A DNA stretch of 64,000 bases from Bacteroidaceae bacterium (GCA_017462065.1 JAFTRV010000061.1:1-64000); one strand, 5' to 3'; shown: positions 52,627 to 63,364, numbered from the stretch's first letter. Notes: a model not told the origin generated them from the sequence alone. Numbers and translations are program-made.

Positions 52627-55155
52627 TTATTTAAACAGGCTAATCAATGATATTATCACGGTAGCCAAAGATGCCGAAGACGATGTCAAAGAGAATATCT
52701 CTGCCGGGCTCCATGCTTTGCCTACAGGTTTGGTAGGAATAATTATCTCACAACCTGGTTCAATTTTTGTGGAATATTTCTTGGCACGGGCAACCGTTCC
52801 GTTCTTGTAAATGACTATAGCTTTTGACTTCTTTGCCTTTTCGCCATAGCCTCCGGCCTGATTGATGTAATATTTAAGTCTCTTGCCCTCTTTGAATGAT
52901 ACGGTATTAGGGAACATAACGTTACCGCTTATCGTTACAGTATTCTCAAATTCCGGTATTATCAAGCGGTCGCCGCCCTTCAGCAACAGGTCGTATTCAC
53001 CGCCGGGCTGTTTCATCGCTTTCTCAAGTTCAATGCCAACCTCTTGAACATTTGCAACGGAAATATTCTTGACATCCTCAGGCAACATCTGACGCTGGAC
53101 AATCTTGAGCGTCTGTTCCATTCGCTCACGATCGGCATCAGCGAGCTTTCTCTCAAGACGAGCGCCTTTTATATATGCGCTGCTTGTAACTCCGCCGGCT
53201 TTTTTCACAAGATCGCTCAGTCTTAGGTTCTTGTTGTCTATTGTATAAGTTCCGGCAAAAGCGACCTCGCCTTCAATAGTAACATTGGATTCTGAGAAGT
53301 ATGTAGGAGAACGGCGTATGTATATAGCGTCGAAAGGCTTCAAAACAAACTTATTGTCACCGATAATCTTTAAATCCTTGTCTATGTCGAATGAGAAAAC
53401 GCTCGCTATTGTATCTATCGACTCTACGGCATAAGGATCGTAATTCTTACGTACCACATCTACACGCACTGCAGAAGCTTTTTCAGTCAAGCCTCCTGCG
53501 ATAAGCACGAAATCCTCGATACTTGCATTGGAGAGATATCTGTATTTGCCGGGAAATGCAACCTCGCCATAGACATCAATATACTGCACGCTACGTTGGT
53601 CTTCTATTGAATTTACAAATAAAACATCATTGTTTCTCAGTTCAATATCATCGGCTGTTCCGTTCATAAGAGAATTCAAGTCTATCGAGACATTTTCCAT
53701 TGTCATATCAGGAAGACGGCGATTCAAAACTGCACGGTTCATGAATGCTTCAGGTTTCAAGCCACCCGCTATTTCAATAAGTTCCTTTACAGTAGAGACT
53801 GTTCCAAGCTGGAATTTGCCTGGACGATACAAAGCGCCCTTTGCTTCAACGACATTCTCGTACGTATTCGCTATAGTATCGACCGTCAAAACGTCTCCGT
53901 CCTTTAACAAGAATGTTTCGCGGCCATTCTCATCCAAAGTAAATATTTGCATCTCCTTCTCACCATTACGTTCTATTCTCACATCATTACGAAAGGCATT
54001 GCTCGCAAAACCGCCGGCAAAGCCAAGCACGTCTGCGGCCGTTTCTTTATCAGAAGCCTCGTAGTACATAGGACGCTTTACGCCACCCGTGACGTTCACA
54101 AGCGATTTATAAGTAGATACCGTAATAACATCTCCGTCTGCAAGGCTTACATCGCCATCAGTTTTTCCATTAAGCAGATACTCGTATATGTCAAGCGAAG
54201 AAATCACCTTATTATTGCGTGAAAGCTTTATATCACGCATTGTACCTATCTCGGTAACACCGCCTGCCAAGTAAAGCGCATGAAAGACCGATGCGAACGA
54301 AGACACAGTGTATGTTCCGGGATTTTTCACCTCGCCCATAACACGTACCTGAATAGAGCGAGCCTGGCCAAGGGTCAGTTTTATCTCGGAATTGGGATTG
54401 TCTCCTGATATGCCCGAATATATCTGACTGTATTTCTCCTTGATATATTCGTTGGCTTCTTTTACATCCTTTCCATTAAGATAAACAAGCCCCAGCATCT
54501 CTACATTCACATAGCCATCGGGCGAAATATAGTCACGGAAAGTCGATTGAGACGCTCCCCACACATCAATAATAACCTCGTCACCAGGACCTAAACGGTA
54601 TTTTTCTGGAGTCGCAACATTCAAATTGGGCTCAAATACCAGTTGTTTGTTCGCAAAAATGTCGTGTCCGAAAATATTTATTTTCTTTTCGAGAAGCATA
54701 CCGGCCAACTCAACAGAATCAGGAATGACGACGTCGAGCGAATCCACGGTGTATGCAAGACCGCTGAACTGCGACTGCGTTCTTTGCCTTGTCGGAACTT
54801 CGGACAAAACACCAAAACTCGTGACAGAATTAGCATTGCCACCTTTCTTTGACGCCAAATAATTCTCTCTCACCCTTTTAAGTTGAGCTTCTGTAACGCC
54901 TTTCTTCACCAAATCGAGAACGATTTTGTTTTTGTCAGTACCTTTTGCTTGCTCCTCCATGATATACATAACCAGTTCCTCATCAGTCATGACATCATTT
55001 GAGACAACACTTGAGGCTGTACTTGAAGTTAAAGAACTTTTAGAATTCTTTGATTTCGCATCCTGCAATTTAGCCTTACCGGACTGAGCAAATAATGACT
55101 GAGATACAAAAAGCAGCAAAAAAGCAAAAAAAGTAATTTTTCTTATTTTAGACAT
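52627..55155 (-). CDS. SLBB-domain polysaccharide export outer-membrane protein (Wza-like)
   Basis: 842 residues from the third ATG (55155, MSKIRKITFFAFLLLFVSQS); ATGs at 55161 and 55173 are also possible. Signal peptide ends near LFAQ. Polysaccharide export domain (KYRLGPGDEVIIDVWGAS) then at least five SLBB domains (for example VMGEVKNPGTYTVSSFASVF, INVVGEVAFPGKYRYLS-type repeats) and a C-terminal membrane helix-like segment. No lipobox, unlike classical Wza. It forms the export channel; first gene of the EPS operon, with a clear promoter upstream. Confidence 0.95.
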   Translation of the reverse strand: MSKIRKITFFAFLLLFVSQSLFAQSGKAKLQDAKSKNSKSSLTSSTASSVVSNDVMTDEELVMYIMEEQAKGTDKNKIVLDLVKKGVTEAQLKRVRENYLASKKGGNANSVTSFGVLSEVPTRQRTQSQFSGLAYTVDSLDVVIPDSVELAGMLLEKKINIFGHDIFANKQLVFEPNLNVATPEKYRLGPGDEVIIDVWGASQSTFRDYISPDGYVNVEMLGLVYLNGKDVKEANEYIKEKYSQIYSGISGDNPNSEIKLTLGQARSIQVRVMGEVKNPGTYTVSSFASVFHALYLAGGVTEIGTMRDIKLSRNNKVISSLDIYEYLLNGKTDGDVSLADGDVITVSTYKSLVNVTGGVKRPMYYEASDKETAADVLGFAGGFASNAFRNDVRIERNGEKEMQIFTLDENGRETFLLKDGDVLTVDTIANTYENVVEAKGALYRPGKFQLGTVSTVKELIEIAGGLKPEAFMNRAVLNRRLPDMTMENVSIDLNSLMNGTADDIELRNNDVLFVNSIEDQRSVQYIDVYGEVAFPGKYRYLSNASIEDFVLIAGGLTEKASAVRVDVVRKNYDPYAVESIDTIASVFSFDIDKDLKIIGDNKFVLKPFDAIYIRRSPTYFSESNVTIEGEVAFAGTYTIDNKNLRLSDLVKKAGGVTSSAYIKGARLERKLADADRERMEQTLKIVQRQMLPEDVKNISVANVQEVGIELEKAMKQPGGEYDLLLKGGDRLIIPEFENTVTISGNVMFPNTVSFKEGKRLKYYINQAGGYGEKAKKSKAIVIYKNGTVARAKKYSTKIEPGCEIIIPTKPVGKAWSPAEIFSLTSSSASLATVIISLISLFK

Positions 55156-55227
55156 AGTCATGAAATTTGTCATGGATAATAGTGTTCAAGGTTACGGCAA
55201 GCCGAACAGCCGCTTCCGTCTTATTTG

Positions 55228-55258
55228 CAAAGTTAGCACTTTTTTCGGGCAATGGCAA
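55228..55258 (-). promoter_or_regulatory. Promoter of the polysaccharide operon
   Basis: On minus, TTG at 55258-55256, 20 bp, TAACTTTG at 55235-55228, a good Bacteroidota promoter. It leaves a leader of about 50-65 bases before the SLBB gene. Confidence 0.8.
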
Positions 55259-55299
55259 TATTATAAATAAAAAAGTGACTATAAATAAATAAAAACAAC

Positions 55300-55307
55300 T
55301 ATATTTG
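55300..55307 (+). promoter_or_regulatory. -7 element upstream of fabD
   Basis: TATATTTG at 55300-55307 matches TAnnTTTG; the -33 region is weak. About 115 bases from fabD ATG. Confidence 0.65.
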
Positions 55308-55422
55308 CAGAAGATGTTAAATTGCGGCTGTATGTGCATGCATTCATAAAAAGGGATGATTTTGCGTCAATCGGCTGAACAGAAAGAAGCATTAATAGAA
55401 CAAACCAACAAATACCATACAA

Positions 55423-56298
55423 ATGAAAGCATTTGTTTTTACAGGACAAGGATCACAATTCAGCGGCATGGGAAAAGAGCTGTACGAAAGCAGCCCTGTC
55501 GCAAGAGAATATTTCGAGAGAGCCAATGAGATTTTAGGTTTCCGCATTACCGACATAATGTTCAACGGCAGCGACGAGGAGCTTCGCCAGACAAAAGTAA
55601 CGCAACCCGCTGTGTTTCTGCACTCTGTGATAAGTGCGTTATCGCAGGGCGAAGAGTTCAAGCCCGACATGGTGGCAGGCCATTCGCTCGGTGAATTGTC
55701 GGCATTGACAGCAGCCGGAGCATTGTCGTTCGAGGATGGCTTGAAGCTTGTCTACAAGCGTGCCCTCGCCATGCAGAAAGCATGCGAGATGCAGGCGTCT
55801 ACTATGGCAGCGATCTTAGGACTCGACGACAAGACCATAGAAGATGTATGCGGCAAGGTGAGCGAAGGCGGCAACGTCGTGGTGGCGGCCAACTACAACT
55901 GCCCGGGACAGGTTGTCATATCGGGCGACATCAAAGGCGTAGAAGAGGCATGCGCCCTCCTGAAAGAGGCCGGTGCGAAGCGTGCCCTGCCGCTCAACGT
56001 AAGCGGAGCGTTCCACTCCCCCATCATGCAGCCCGCAAAAGAGGAGCTCGAAGCGGCGATAAACGAAACGGAATTCAAGGCACCCCGCTGCCCTGTATAC
56101 CAGAACGTGGACGCCATGCCGCACACCTCTCCCGAAGAGATAAAGAGCAACCTTATATCGCAGCTCACCTCTCCCGTACGCTGGACGGCAACCATTCTTA
56201 ACATGATAAACGACGGAGCGAACGAGTTCACCGAGTGCGGCCCGGGCAACGTTCAGCAAGGGCTTATAAAAAAGATTCAGGCAAGCATAAACGCATAA
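55423..56298 (+). CDS. fabD: Malonyl-CoA:ACP transacylase
   Basis: 291 residues. Nucleophile S88 in GHSLGE and catalytic H198 in GAFHSP; N-terminal FTGQGSQFSGMGKEL is the family start. It transfers malonyl groups to acyl carrier protein in fatty acid synthesis. It is first in an apparent operon with the GH13 and DUF4919 genes (gaps of 22 and 1 bases), an unusual grouping but common in Bacteroidota genomes without functional proof. Confidence 0.97.
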   Translation: MKAFVFTGQGSQFSGMGKELYESSPVAREYFERANEILGFRITDIMFNGSDEELRQTKVTQPAVFLHSVISALSQGEEFKPDMVAGHSLGELSALTAAGALSFEDGLKLVYKRALAMQKACEMQASTMAAILGLDDKTIEDVCGKVSEGGNVVVAANYNCPGQVVISGDIKGVEEACALLKEAGAKRALPLNVSGAFHSPIMQPAKEELEAAINETEFKAPRCPVYQNVDAMPHTSPEEIKSNLISQLTSPVRWTATILNMINDGANEFTECGPGNVQQGLIKKIQASINA

Positions 56299-56320
56299 AC
56301 CAATAAAGAAGGAACAGACT

Positions 56321-58006
56321 ATGTCAAAGATAATAATATACCAGCTGGTGCCTCGACTCTTCGGAAACAGCAATGAGAATTGCGTTCCCGGAGGAACAAT
56401 CGAGCAGAACGGCTGCGGCAAGTTCAACGACATCACGCCAAAGGCGTTGCGTGCGATACGCGACCTCGGCGCCACACACGTATGGTACACCGGAGTGATT
56501 GAACACACCACACGCAGCCGCTACGGCAATTTCGGCATACCGGCCGACCACCCCGCCATTGTCAAGGGAGAGGCCGGCTCGCCCTATGCCATAAAGGACT
56601 ACTACGACAACGACCCCGACCTCGCCGTGAACGTGGAGAGACGCCGCGAGGAGTTCAAGGCCCTCATTGAACGCACACACAAGGCAGGCCTAAAGGTCAT
56701 AATGGACTTCATCCCCAACCATGTGGCGCGCCACTACTGCAGCGACTGCACCCCAAAGGGGACATACAGCTTCGGCGAGCATGACGACAAGGGCGTCTTC
56801 TATGCCGGACACAACAACTTCTACTATTTAGGCGACAACTCATTCGGCTGCAACCTCGATGCGAAGGAGTGTGCCGAAGAGGAGTACACCGAGACACCGC
56901 TCCGTGCTACAGGCAACGACTGCTTCGGAGCGCCCGGACGCAACGACTGGTACGACACCGTAAAGCTCAACTATGGCATAGACTACCGCACAGGCAACCG
57001 TTGCTTCTCGCCCGTCCCTGACACATGGGTGAAGATGCTCAAGATTTTGAGGCACTGGGCATCGCAGGGCGTCGACGGCTTCCGTTGCGACATGGTAGAG
57101 ATGACGCCTGTCGAGTTCTGGCAGTGGGCGGTAGCCAAGATTAAGGAGGAGTTCCCCGGCATAATATTCATCGGCGAGATATACCAGCCGCATATATACC
57201 GCTCATTCATCAGAGAGGGACATTTCGACTACCTTTACGACAAGGTAGGCCTTTACGACACCCTGCGAGGCGTGATGAACGGACAGACATCGGCGAACAA
57301 CATCAGCTATGCCCTGCAAAGCACATCGGACATACGAGGCAACATGCTCACCTTCCTCGAGAACCACGACGAGCAGCGTATCGCATCGGACTTCTTCGCC
57401 GCCAAAGCCGAGCGTGCATTGGCGGCGCTCATCGTCTCAGCCACATCGGGCACAGAGCCGTTCATGCTCTACGCAGGGCAGGAGCTCGGCGAACGAGGCA
57501 TGGACAAGGAGGGTTACAGCGGCGTAGACGGCAGAACGACAATCTTCGACTATTGGAGCGTCGATACGTTGCGTCGCTGGAGAGGCAACGGCGACTACAG
57601 CGGGGAACAGCTTACCGATAAAGAGAAGTCCTTGCAGCAGTTCTATGCACGCCTGCTCAACCTCTGCAACAAGGAAAAGGCACTCTCAAGCGGAGCATAT
57701 TACGGCCTGCAGTACGCCAACCCCTACAGCGACAGCTACGACTGCAACCACATATATTCATACCTCCGAGGCTATGAGAACGAATTGCTGCTAATAGTAA
57801 CGAATTTCAGCGAGAACGACAAAGAGTGCGGCGTGACAGTTCCCGAAGAGGCTTTCGCATACTTCGGAGCAACGTACAAGGAGGGAGCGCTGAAAGCTAC
57901 GGAACTTTTGAGCGGAGACATTGTTGAGGTTACATTCAACCCGTACGACAGGACAACCGTAACAGTTCCTGCCAACAGCGGAGTAATATTGAAATTCAAA
58001 ATGTAA
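56321..58006 (+). CDS. Cytoplasmic GH13 alpha-amylase-family enzyme
   Basis: 561 residues without a signal peptide. GH13 regions: DFIPNHV (region I), DGFRCDMVE with the nucleophile Asp (II), FIGEIY with the acid/base Glu (III), FLENHDEQR with the transition-state Asp (IV). A C-terminal beta domain follows. It acts inside the cell on malto-oligosaccharides or glycogen-type substrates; exact specificity is not visible. Its ATG is 22 bases after the fabD stop. Confidence 0.93.
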   Translation: MSKIIIYQLVPRLFGNSNENCVPGGTIEQNGCGKFNDITPKALRAIRDLGATHVWYTGVIEHTTRSRYGNFGIPADHPAIVKGEAGSPYAIKDYYDNDPDLAVNVERRREEFKALIERTHKAGLKVIMDFIPNHVARHYCSDCTPKGTYSFGEHDDKGVFYAGHNNFYYLGDNSFGCNLDAKECAEEEYTETPLRATGNDCFGAPGRNDWYDTVKLNYGIDYRTGNRCFSPVPDTWVKMLKILRHWASQGVDGFRCDMVEMTPVEFWQWAVAKIKEEFPGIIFIGEIYQPHIYRSFIREGHFDYLYDKVGLYDTLRGVMNGQTSANNISYALQSTSDIRGNMLTFLENHDEQRIASDFFAAKAERALAALIVSATSGTEPFMLYAGQELGERGMDKEGYSGVDGRTTIFDYWSVDTLRRWRGNGDYSGEQLTDKEKSLQQFYARLLNLCNKEKALSSGAYYGLQYANPYSDSYDCNHIYSYLRGYENELLLIVTNFSENDKECGVTVPEEAFAYFGATYKEGALKATELLSGDIVEVTFNPYDRTTVTVPANSGVILKFKM

Positions 58007-58007
58007 T

Positions 58008-58661
58008 ATGAGAAAAGTATTTACATCAATAGCAATAATGCTCACGTGCATTACCGCAAGTTCGCAAGTATTGCTCGACTATGAGACAATCGAGGGCATT
58101 GTAAAGAACGAGCGTCAGTACTTCGACGACATCGTGAACATATACAAGAACGACGACCCTATGATAAGAGTCGATGACATCGCTCTCATATATTACGGCC
58201 AGGCGTTCACCGACAAATACAACCCTGGCAACGACGAGAACGAGAAGAGGCTCAAGCAGCTGCACGACGAGGGCAACCACGCCGAGGCGTACAACACCGC
58301 AAAAGCCATTCTCGAATACAACCCCGTGAGCCTTAACGCCCTCTTCAACCTGCTTGTAGCCTCGAAAGCCCTCGGCAAGAGCCATGAGGAGTTCGAGTCG
58401 TACGCAAAGAAGTATCAGGGAATACTGGGCATGATTACCCAGTACGGCAACGGACGAAGCAGCGACAGCCCGTTCAAGGTCATCACCCCCGACGACCAGA
58501 ACTACGTGCTGTTCCACGAGCTTGAGATACAGAGAGAGATTTCACGCGAGCTCGACCCTGAGACCCTATGCAACATAATAGTCGTGGAGCCCACTGACAA
58601 ATACCAGGCAAGGCGAGTGTATTTCGACCTGAGCCTGTTTCTTAAGCACGTCAAGAAATAG
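58008..58661 (+). CDS. DUF4919 domain-containing secreted protein
   Basis: 217 residues, signal peptide (RKVFTSIAIMLTCITASSQ), then a helical, TPR-like body (DEGNHAEAYNTAKAILEYNPVSLNALFNLLVAS) typical of DUF4919 in Bacteroidota. It starts 1 base after the GH13 stop, so it is translated from the same mRNA. No function is established. Terminator at 58676. Confidence 0.85.
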   Translation: MRKVFTSIAIMLTCITASSQVLLDYETIEGIVKNERQYFDDIVNIYKNDDPMIRVDDIALIYYGQAFTDKYNPGNDENEKRLKQLHDEGNHAEAYNTAKAILEYNPVSLNALFNLLVASKALGKSHEEFESYAKKYQGILGMITQYGNGRSSDSPFKVITPDDQNYVLFHELEIQREISRELDPETLCNIIVVEPTDKYQARRVYFDLSLFLKHVKK

Positions 58662-58675
58662 TAAACAAACCTTAC

Positions 58676-58714
58676 AAAAACAAAAGCGGCTAAATTTTAG
58701 CCGCTTTTGTTTTT
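58676..58714. terminator. Bidirectional terminator between DUF4919 and fur-family genes
   Basis: 19-bp inverted repeat (58676-58694 with 58696-58714), in practice a shorter stem with small loop, with A and T runs at the ends. Confidence 0.92.
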
Positions 58715-58715
58715 G

Positions 58716-59120
58716 TCATTGGCAATCAGGGCAAATCCCTTTCATCACGCACGATACCTCCTCTACGGCAAACCCTTTAGGCGTCAATGCCGGCATTGCG
58801 TCAATATCCTTTATGCAATAAGTCCTCCCGCAGCGGTAACAAGTAAAATGGACATGATTTAAAAACACTCCTTGTTCGTTGCCGGCACAGAGGCAATAGA
58901 GCTTCGAGCCGCATCCGTTATCGACCTCATGCAGTATCCCGTGCAAGAGAAACAGGGTCAGGGTACGGAACAGCGTAGACCGCTCGACAGTCTCAAGCGA
59001 CGCCTCCATGTCGGCGAGCGTGAACGCCCTGTTCTGTGCCATTATATGCTTCAGCACCATAAGGCGTATCGAGGTTACCCTTATCTTGTGTTCAACAAGA
59101 ATGCGTTCCAACTTTTCCAT
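58716..59120 (-). CDS. Fur-family metalloregulator
   Basis: 134 residues. Winged HTH (SIRLMVLKHIMAQNRAFTLADM) and C-terminal metal sites HVHFTCYRCGRTYC with CPDC at the end, forming a structural zinc site of two CxxC pairs. Fur-family members sense Fe, Zn, Mn or peroxide. Neighbour is a zinc-type CDF exporter 29 bases upstream in the same operon, so zinc (Zur-like) sensing is inferred. An exact 11-bp direct repeat at 59769-59808 could be its operator. Confidence 0.92.
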   Translation of the reverse strand: MEKLERILVEHKIRVTSIRLMVLKHIMAQNRAFTLADMEASLETVERSTLFRTLTLFLLHGILHEVDNGCGSKLYCLCAGNEQGVFLNHVHFTCYRCGRTYCIKDIDAMPALTPKGFAVEEVSCVMKGICPDCQ

Positions 59121-59149
59121 ACTTTAGGATTATTATTCACGATGCTAAG

Positions 59150-59770
59150 TTAGCTCTTTTTTATATTCCTCAAAGCGTTGCCGACCAATTTTAAAGCGGC
59201 GACAAAAATCGACACGGAAACCAAAAGGCTTACAAGGGGGTCAATAAGGTCAAAGCCTGTAAAATACACCACCGCACCGGATAGAAGCACGCCTGCCGAG
59301 ACAAGCATGTCGCTCAATGCATGAAGATAGGCGACCTTAATATTTATATTCCCCTTTTCGCAGCTCTTCGCAAGAACAAAAACCGTAAAACCGTTTATGA
59401 CGATTCCGGCCGTCGCCGCGAACATCACGACACACCCTTTTACCCGTGACGGAGCGAACAATGCTCCGACGCTCTCGTAGACAATCGCAAGCACAGCGGC
59501 AAGCAACAGAAGCCCGTTGGCAAGAGTTATCCAATTTGAGAGTCTTTTAGTGTTCCTATGCCGTTCGAGGCCCACTGCCACGAATGAAAGAAAAAGGCCG
59601 AGCACATCGCCCAGATTATGCCCCGCATCGGAAAGCAGAGCCGACGAGTTGCCGTATTCGCCCGCCAAAGCCTCGGCTGCGACGAAAAGGATGTTCACTA
59701 CTATGCAAACAAGAAGAATAGCTGGAGAGGCGTTCCAAGCCTGATGACTGTGAGAATGATGATGTGACAT
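59150..59770 (-). CDS. Cation diffusion facilitator (zinc-type) transporter
   Basis: 206 residues, six helices, His-rich N-terminus (SHHHSHSH). Metal site residues are visible as SDAGHNLGD (H51, D55) and LHALSDM in the second half. The usual C-terminal cytoplasmic domain is absent, a short form. It exports Zn(II) or a similar cation by proton exchange. First gene of a two-gene operon with the Fur-family regulator. Confidence 0.93.
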   Translation of the reverse strand: MSHHHSHSHQAWNASPAILLVCIVVNILFVAAEALAGEYGNSSALLSDAGHNLGDVLGLFLSFVAVGLERHRNTKRLSNWITLANGLLLLAAVLAIVYESVGALFAPSRVKGCVVMFAATAGIVINGFTVFVLAKSCEKGNINIKVAYLHALSDMLVSAGVLLSGAVVYFTGFDLIDPLVSLLVSVSIFVAALKLVGNALRNIKKS

Positions 59771-59808
59771 ATACTATTTGCTTTTGTTTGCAAATGTATA
59801 TACTATTT
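59769..59808 (-). promoter_or_regulatory. Promoter and direct-repeat operator of the CDF-fur operon
   Basis: -7 element TACATTTG at 59798-59791 (minus). Exact 11-bp direct repeats ATATACTATTT at 59769-59779 and 59798-59808 flank it, one over the start codon. A binding site for the adjacent Fur-family protein is plausible. Confidence 0.55.
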
Positions 59809-59829
59809 CGTGCAAGCGGGTTGCAAAAA

Positions 59830-59860
59830 AACTCATGACCGCGGGGAGTAGCCATGAGTT
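59830..59860 (-). terminator. Terminator of the GH35 gene
   Basis: 8-bp stem AACTCATG (59830-59837) with CATGAGTT (59853-59860); on minus followed by TTTTTT. The stem is near the GH35 stop at 59883. Confidence 0.8.
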
Positions 59861-59882
59861 CTTTATCATACATCACCTTTTA

Positions 59883-62192
59883 TCATTCATACAGGAAGAA
59901 CTGCGGGCGGCCGTAGAGACGGAACTCCTTGATGCCGTTCTTCTTCTCCGCATCATTCATGTATATGCGGAATGCGCTTACCGTGCGTATATTGCCCAAG
60001 TCAATGATTACCTGGTGAGGCATGTCCTTCGCCTCGCCGGCAGCCGAACGCCACGCAGTACCCTCCTTGCCGTCAATCATATTTTCGGCAATGCCCTCAA
60101 TGGCACTCTCGGTATTCGTATGCACGATATTCCATTTTCTCTTGTTTATTACGTTACCGCCCTCATCAAGCAGCTCGACCTCACAAATAGCAGAGCTATT
60201 TCCGCCGTACGAGCTTTGAATGTCAATGCAGAGGTGACGCAGAGTCTTCGTTCCGTCGAACTTGAACTCCTGCCAGCCGCTCTTCTTGGCAGCCTTGCCC
60301 TTGAACACGCCGTCGAACTCGTCAAGAACAGGAACACGATTATACTCACGGGCCACCTTGAACGAGTTCTTGTCGGGACCCAGCTTGTTGAGTATCGGTT
60401 TGTCCACGCCGCACAATGTACGCTTGCCGGTAGACTCCATCTCGAATACAACAATCTCGTTCTTGCCTTTCTTGAGCCATGGAGCGGGCAGATACATCGT
60501 CTGCTGAGGACCTATGCCCCAGAACTTGCCGAGAGACTTGCCGTTCACCCACACAGCGCCCTTGCCCCAGCCTGTCATATCGATGAATGTGTCGCCCACC
60601 TTCTCAATCTCGAACGTACCGCGGCAGAAACCGGGCTGGTTGCCCTCGTGACGCAAGCGGGGGAATACGAACTTAGTCACGTCGGCACGATGCAGAGGCA
60701 ACGATGTTATAGTCCACCCCTTCAGCTCCTCGCCGGCGAGAGTGACACGCTTTGTTATACCTTTCAGGTTGTTTACAAGGTCCTTGCCGTAGTTCACACG
60801 TCCGCCGTTCTCCACGAGTATCTCAAGAACAGAATTAGGTTCTCTTACGTCAAGCTGAAGGGCGTCCTTTCGGAAACGTCTGTCAAGGCTTCCGACGACT
60901 TCGCCGTTAAGCAGCACCACTGCATAGTCACGCAGCTCGTCAATGACAAGCTTGCCGCTGACAGGAGCAGGGATAACCGTCTCGTAGTGGATATATCCGT
61001 AATCCTGGTTCATATCCTCCATAGTCATTGTCCTCTCAGACTTCACCCTGTCGCCGAACGCCGTTGAGAGAGGAGCCCACTCGGTCAGCTCCACCTCGGC
61101 GAATGTCGTCGTCGGGTTATCGGCGGGGACAGGAGGCAGAGTCATGCCCTCGGGAAGGTTACGCTGAATGACCTCTCTGAAAGCATGGTACTTAGGATAG
61201 GCATTGCCGTACTCTCCGAGCGGAGCGTCATAGTCATAGCTTGTAGGCTGCGGCTCGTAAGAGCCATTGTTCGTGTTCGCTCCGTTGGTATAATGGAAGT
61301 TCGTTCCGCCGTGGAACATGTATATGCTCACCGACACGCCGTTCTTGAGCATCCAGTCGAGTTGCTCGGCAGGTTGCTTATAATCGACAGCCGAGTGAGG
61401 AAGCCCCCAAACGTCGAACCATGCAGGATAGAACTCCGCCACGAAATAGGGGCCGCCGGGGTAGAAACGGTCGATAGAGGTCATAATATCCTCGCCAACA
61501 GCGCCGTTCACTGTAGGAAGAATGCCGGGAATATATCCGTAAGGCATCTGTCCCGAGCCGTCGCAGGTCATCAAAGGAACATTGAAGCCGGCGTTCTTTA
61601 TCATTTCGGCGAGCTTGCCAAGATAGACCTTGTCGTCGCTGTATGAGCCGTACTCATTCTCGACCTGCACCATTATTATGTTTCCGCCGTTGGTGACAGT
61701 ATGCGGCGCAAGCTCCTTGCCAAGAGCGTTCAGGTAACGCTCGCAAGCTGCCAGGAACGCAGGATTATCGCTACGCCATTTCATGGTGCTGTCCTTCTGC
61801 AGCCAATAGGGATAGCCGCCGAAGTCAAATTCGGCACATACGTACGGACCGGGACGCAGAAGCACGAAGAGCCCCTCTTCGGCAGCGATCTCGACAAAAC
61901 GGGCGATGTCGGCCTGTCCCTCAAAGTTGAACTCGCCGGGCTGCGGCTCATGAACAGCCCAGAAGACATACGCCGATATTGTGTTCAGGCCCATAGCCTT
62001 AGCACGCTGCATACGGTCTCTCCAATACTCGACCGGAATACGAGGATAATGCATCTCGCCGCATATCAGCTGCACCTTTTCGCCGTCATAGAGGAAGCTG
62101 CCGTCCTTGACCTCGAATGAATGAGGCTTCTTGCAGCAACCGCCCGCAACGAATGCGACAGCAAGCAACATCAGGATAATACTTTTTCTCAT
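59883..62192 (-). CDS. GH35 beta-galactosidase lipoprotein with C-terminal F5/8-type domain
   Basis: 769 residues. Lipoprotein signal (LLAVAFVAGGC, Cys19). GH35 barrel: acid/base E180 in VQVENEYGSY and nucleophile E253 in YFVAEFYPAW; RPGPYVCAEFDFGGYP is family-specific. A jelly-roll domain and a C-terminal F5/8 type C-like domain (about residues 620-765, WQEFKFDGTKTLRHLCIDIQ) follow. It removes terminal beta-galactose from glycans at the cell surface or in the periplasm. Stand-alone gene with promoter TATATTTG at 62266-62259. Confidence 0.95.
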   Translation of the reverse strand: MRKSIILMLLAVAFVAGGCCKKPHSFEVKDGSFLYDGEKVQLICGEMHYPRIPVEYWRDRMQRAKAMGLNTISAYVFWAVHEPQPGEFNFEGQADIARFVEIAAEEGLFVLLRPGPYVCAEFDFGGYPYWLQKDSTMKWRSDNPAFLAACERYLNALGKELAPHTVTNGGNIIMVQVENEYGSYSDDKVYLGKLAEMIKNAGFNVPLMTCDGSGQMPYGYIPGILPTVNGAVGEDIMTSIDRFYPGGPYFVAEFYPAWFDVWGLPHSAVDYKQPAEQLDWMLKNGVSVSIYMFHGGTNFHYTNGANTNNGSYEPQPTSYDYDAPLGEYGNAYPKYHAFREVIQRNLPEGMTLPPVPADNPTTTFAEVELTEWAPLSTAFGDRVKSERTMTMEDMNQDYGYIHYETVIPAPVSGKLVIDELRDYAVVLLNGEVVGSLDRRFRKDALQLDVREPNSVLEILVENGGRVNYGKDLVNNLKGITKRVTLAGEELKGWTITSLPLHRADVTKFVFPRLRHEGNQPGFCRGTFEIEKVGDTFIDMTGWGKGAVWVNGKSLGKFWGIGPQQTMYLPAPWLKKGKNEIVVFEMESTGKRTLCGVDKPILNKLGPDKNSFKVAREYNRVPVLDEFDGVFKGKAAKKSGWQEFKFDGTKTLRHLCIDIQSSYGGNSSAICEVELLDEGGNVINKRKWNIVHTNTESAIEGIAENMIDGKEGTAWRSAAGEAKDMPHQVIIDLGNIRTVSAFRIYMNDAEKKNGIKEFRLYGRPQFFLYE

Positions 62193-62258
62193 AGTAGTGT
62201 CATTATATTATAAATAGGTATATTTTTTATAAAGGTAATGAAAATTTCCACTAACATG

Positions 62259-62266
62259 CAAATATA
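62259..62266 (-). promoter_or_regulatory. -7 element of the GH35 gene
   Basis: TATATTTG on minus, about 67 bases before the ATG. The -33 region overlaps the U tract of the gapA terminator. Confidence 0.65.
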
Positions 62267-62283
62267 TAGTGAAAATGAGCCAT

Positions 62284-62316
62284 AAAAAAAATAGGCCCCT
62301 TCGAAAAGGAGCCTAT
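62284..62316 (-). terminator. Terminator of gapA
   Basis: Stem ATAGGCCCCTT with AAGGAGCCTAT (62291-62316, one bulged base), CGAA loop; on minus followed by TTTTTTTATG. Ends 23 bases after the gapA stop. Confidence 0.9.
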
Positions 62317-62338
62317 CTTATAATCAACTTCTAACGGA

Positions 62339-63364
<1,026 letters not shown>

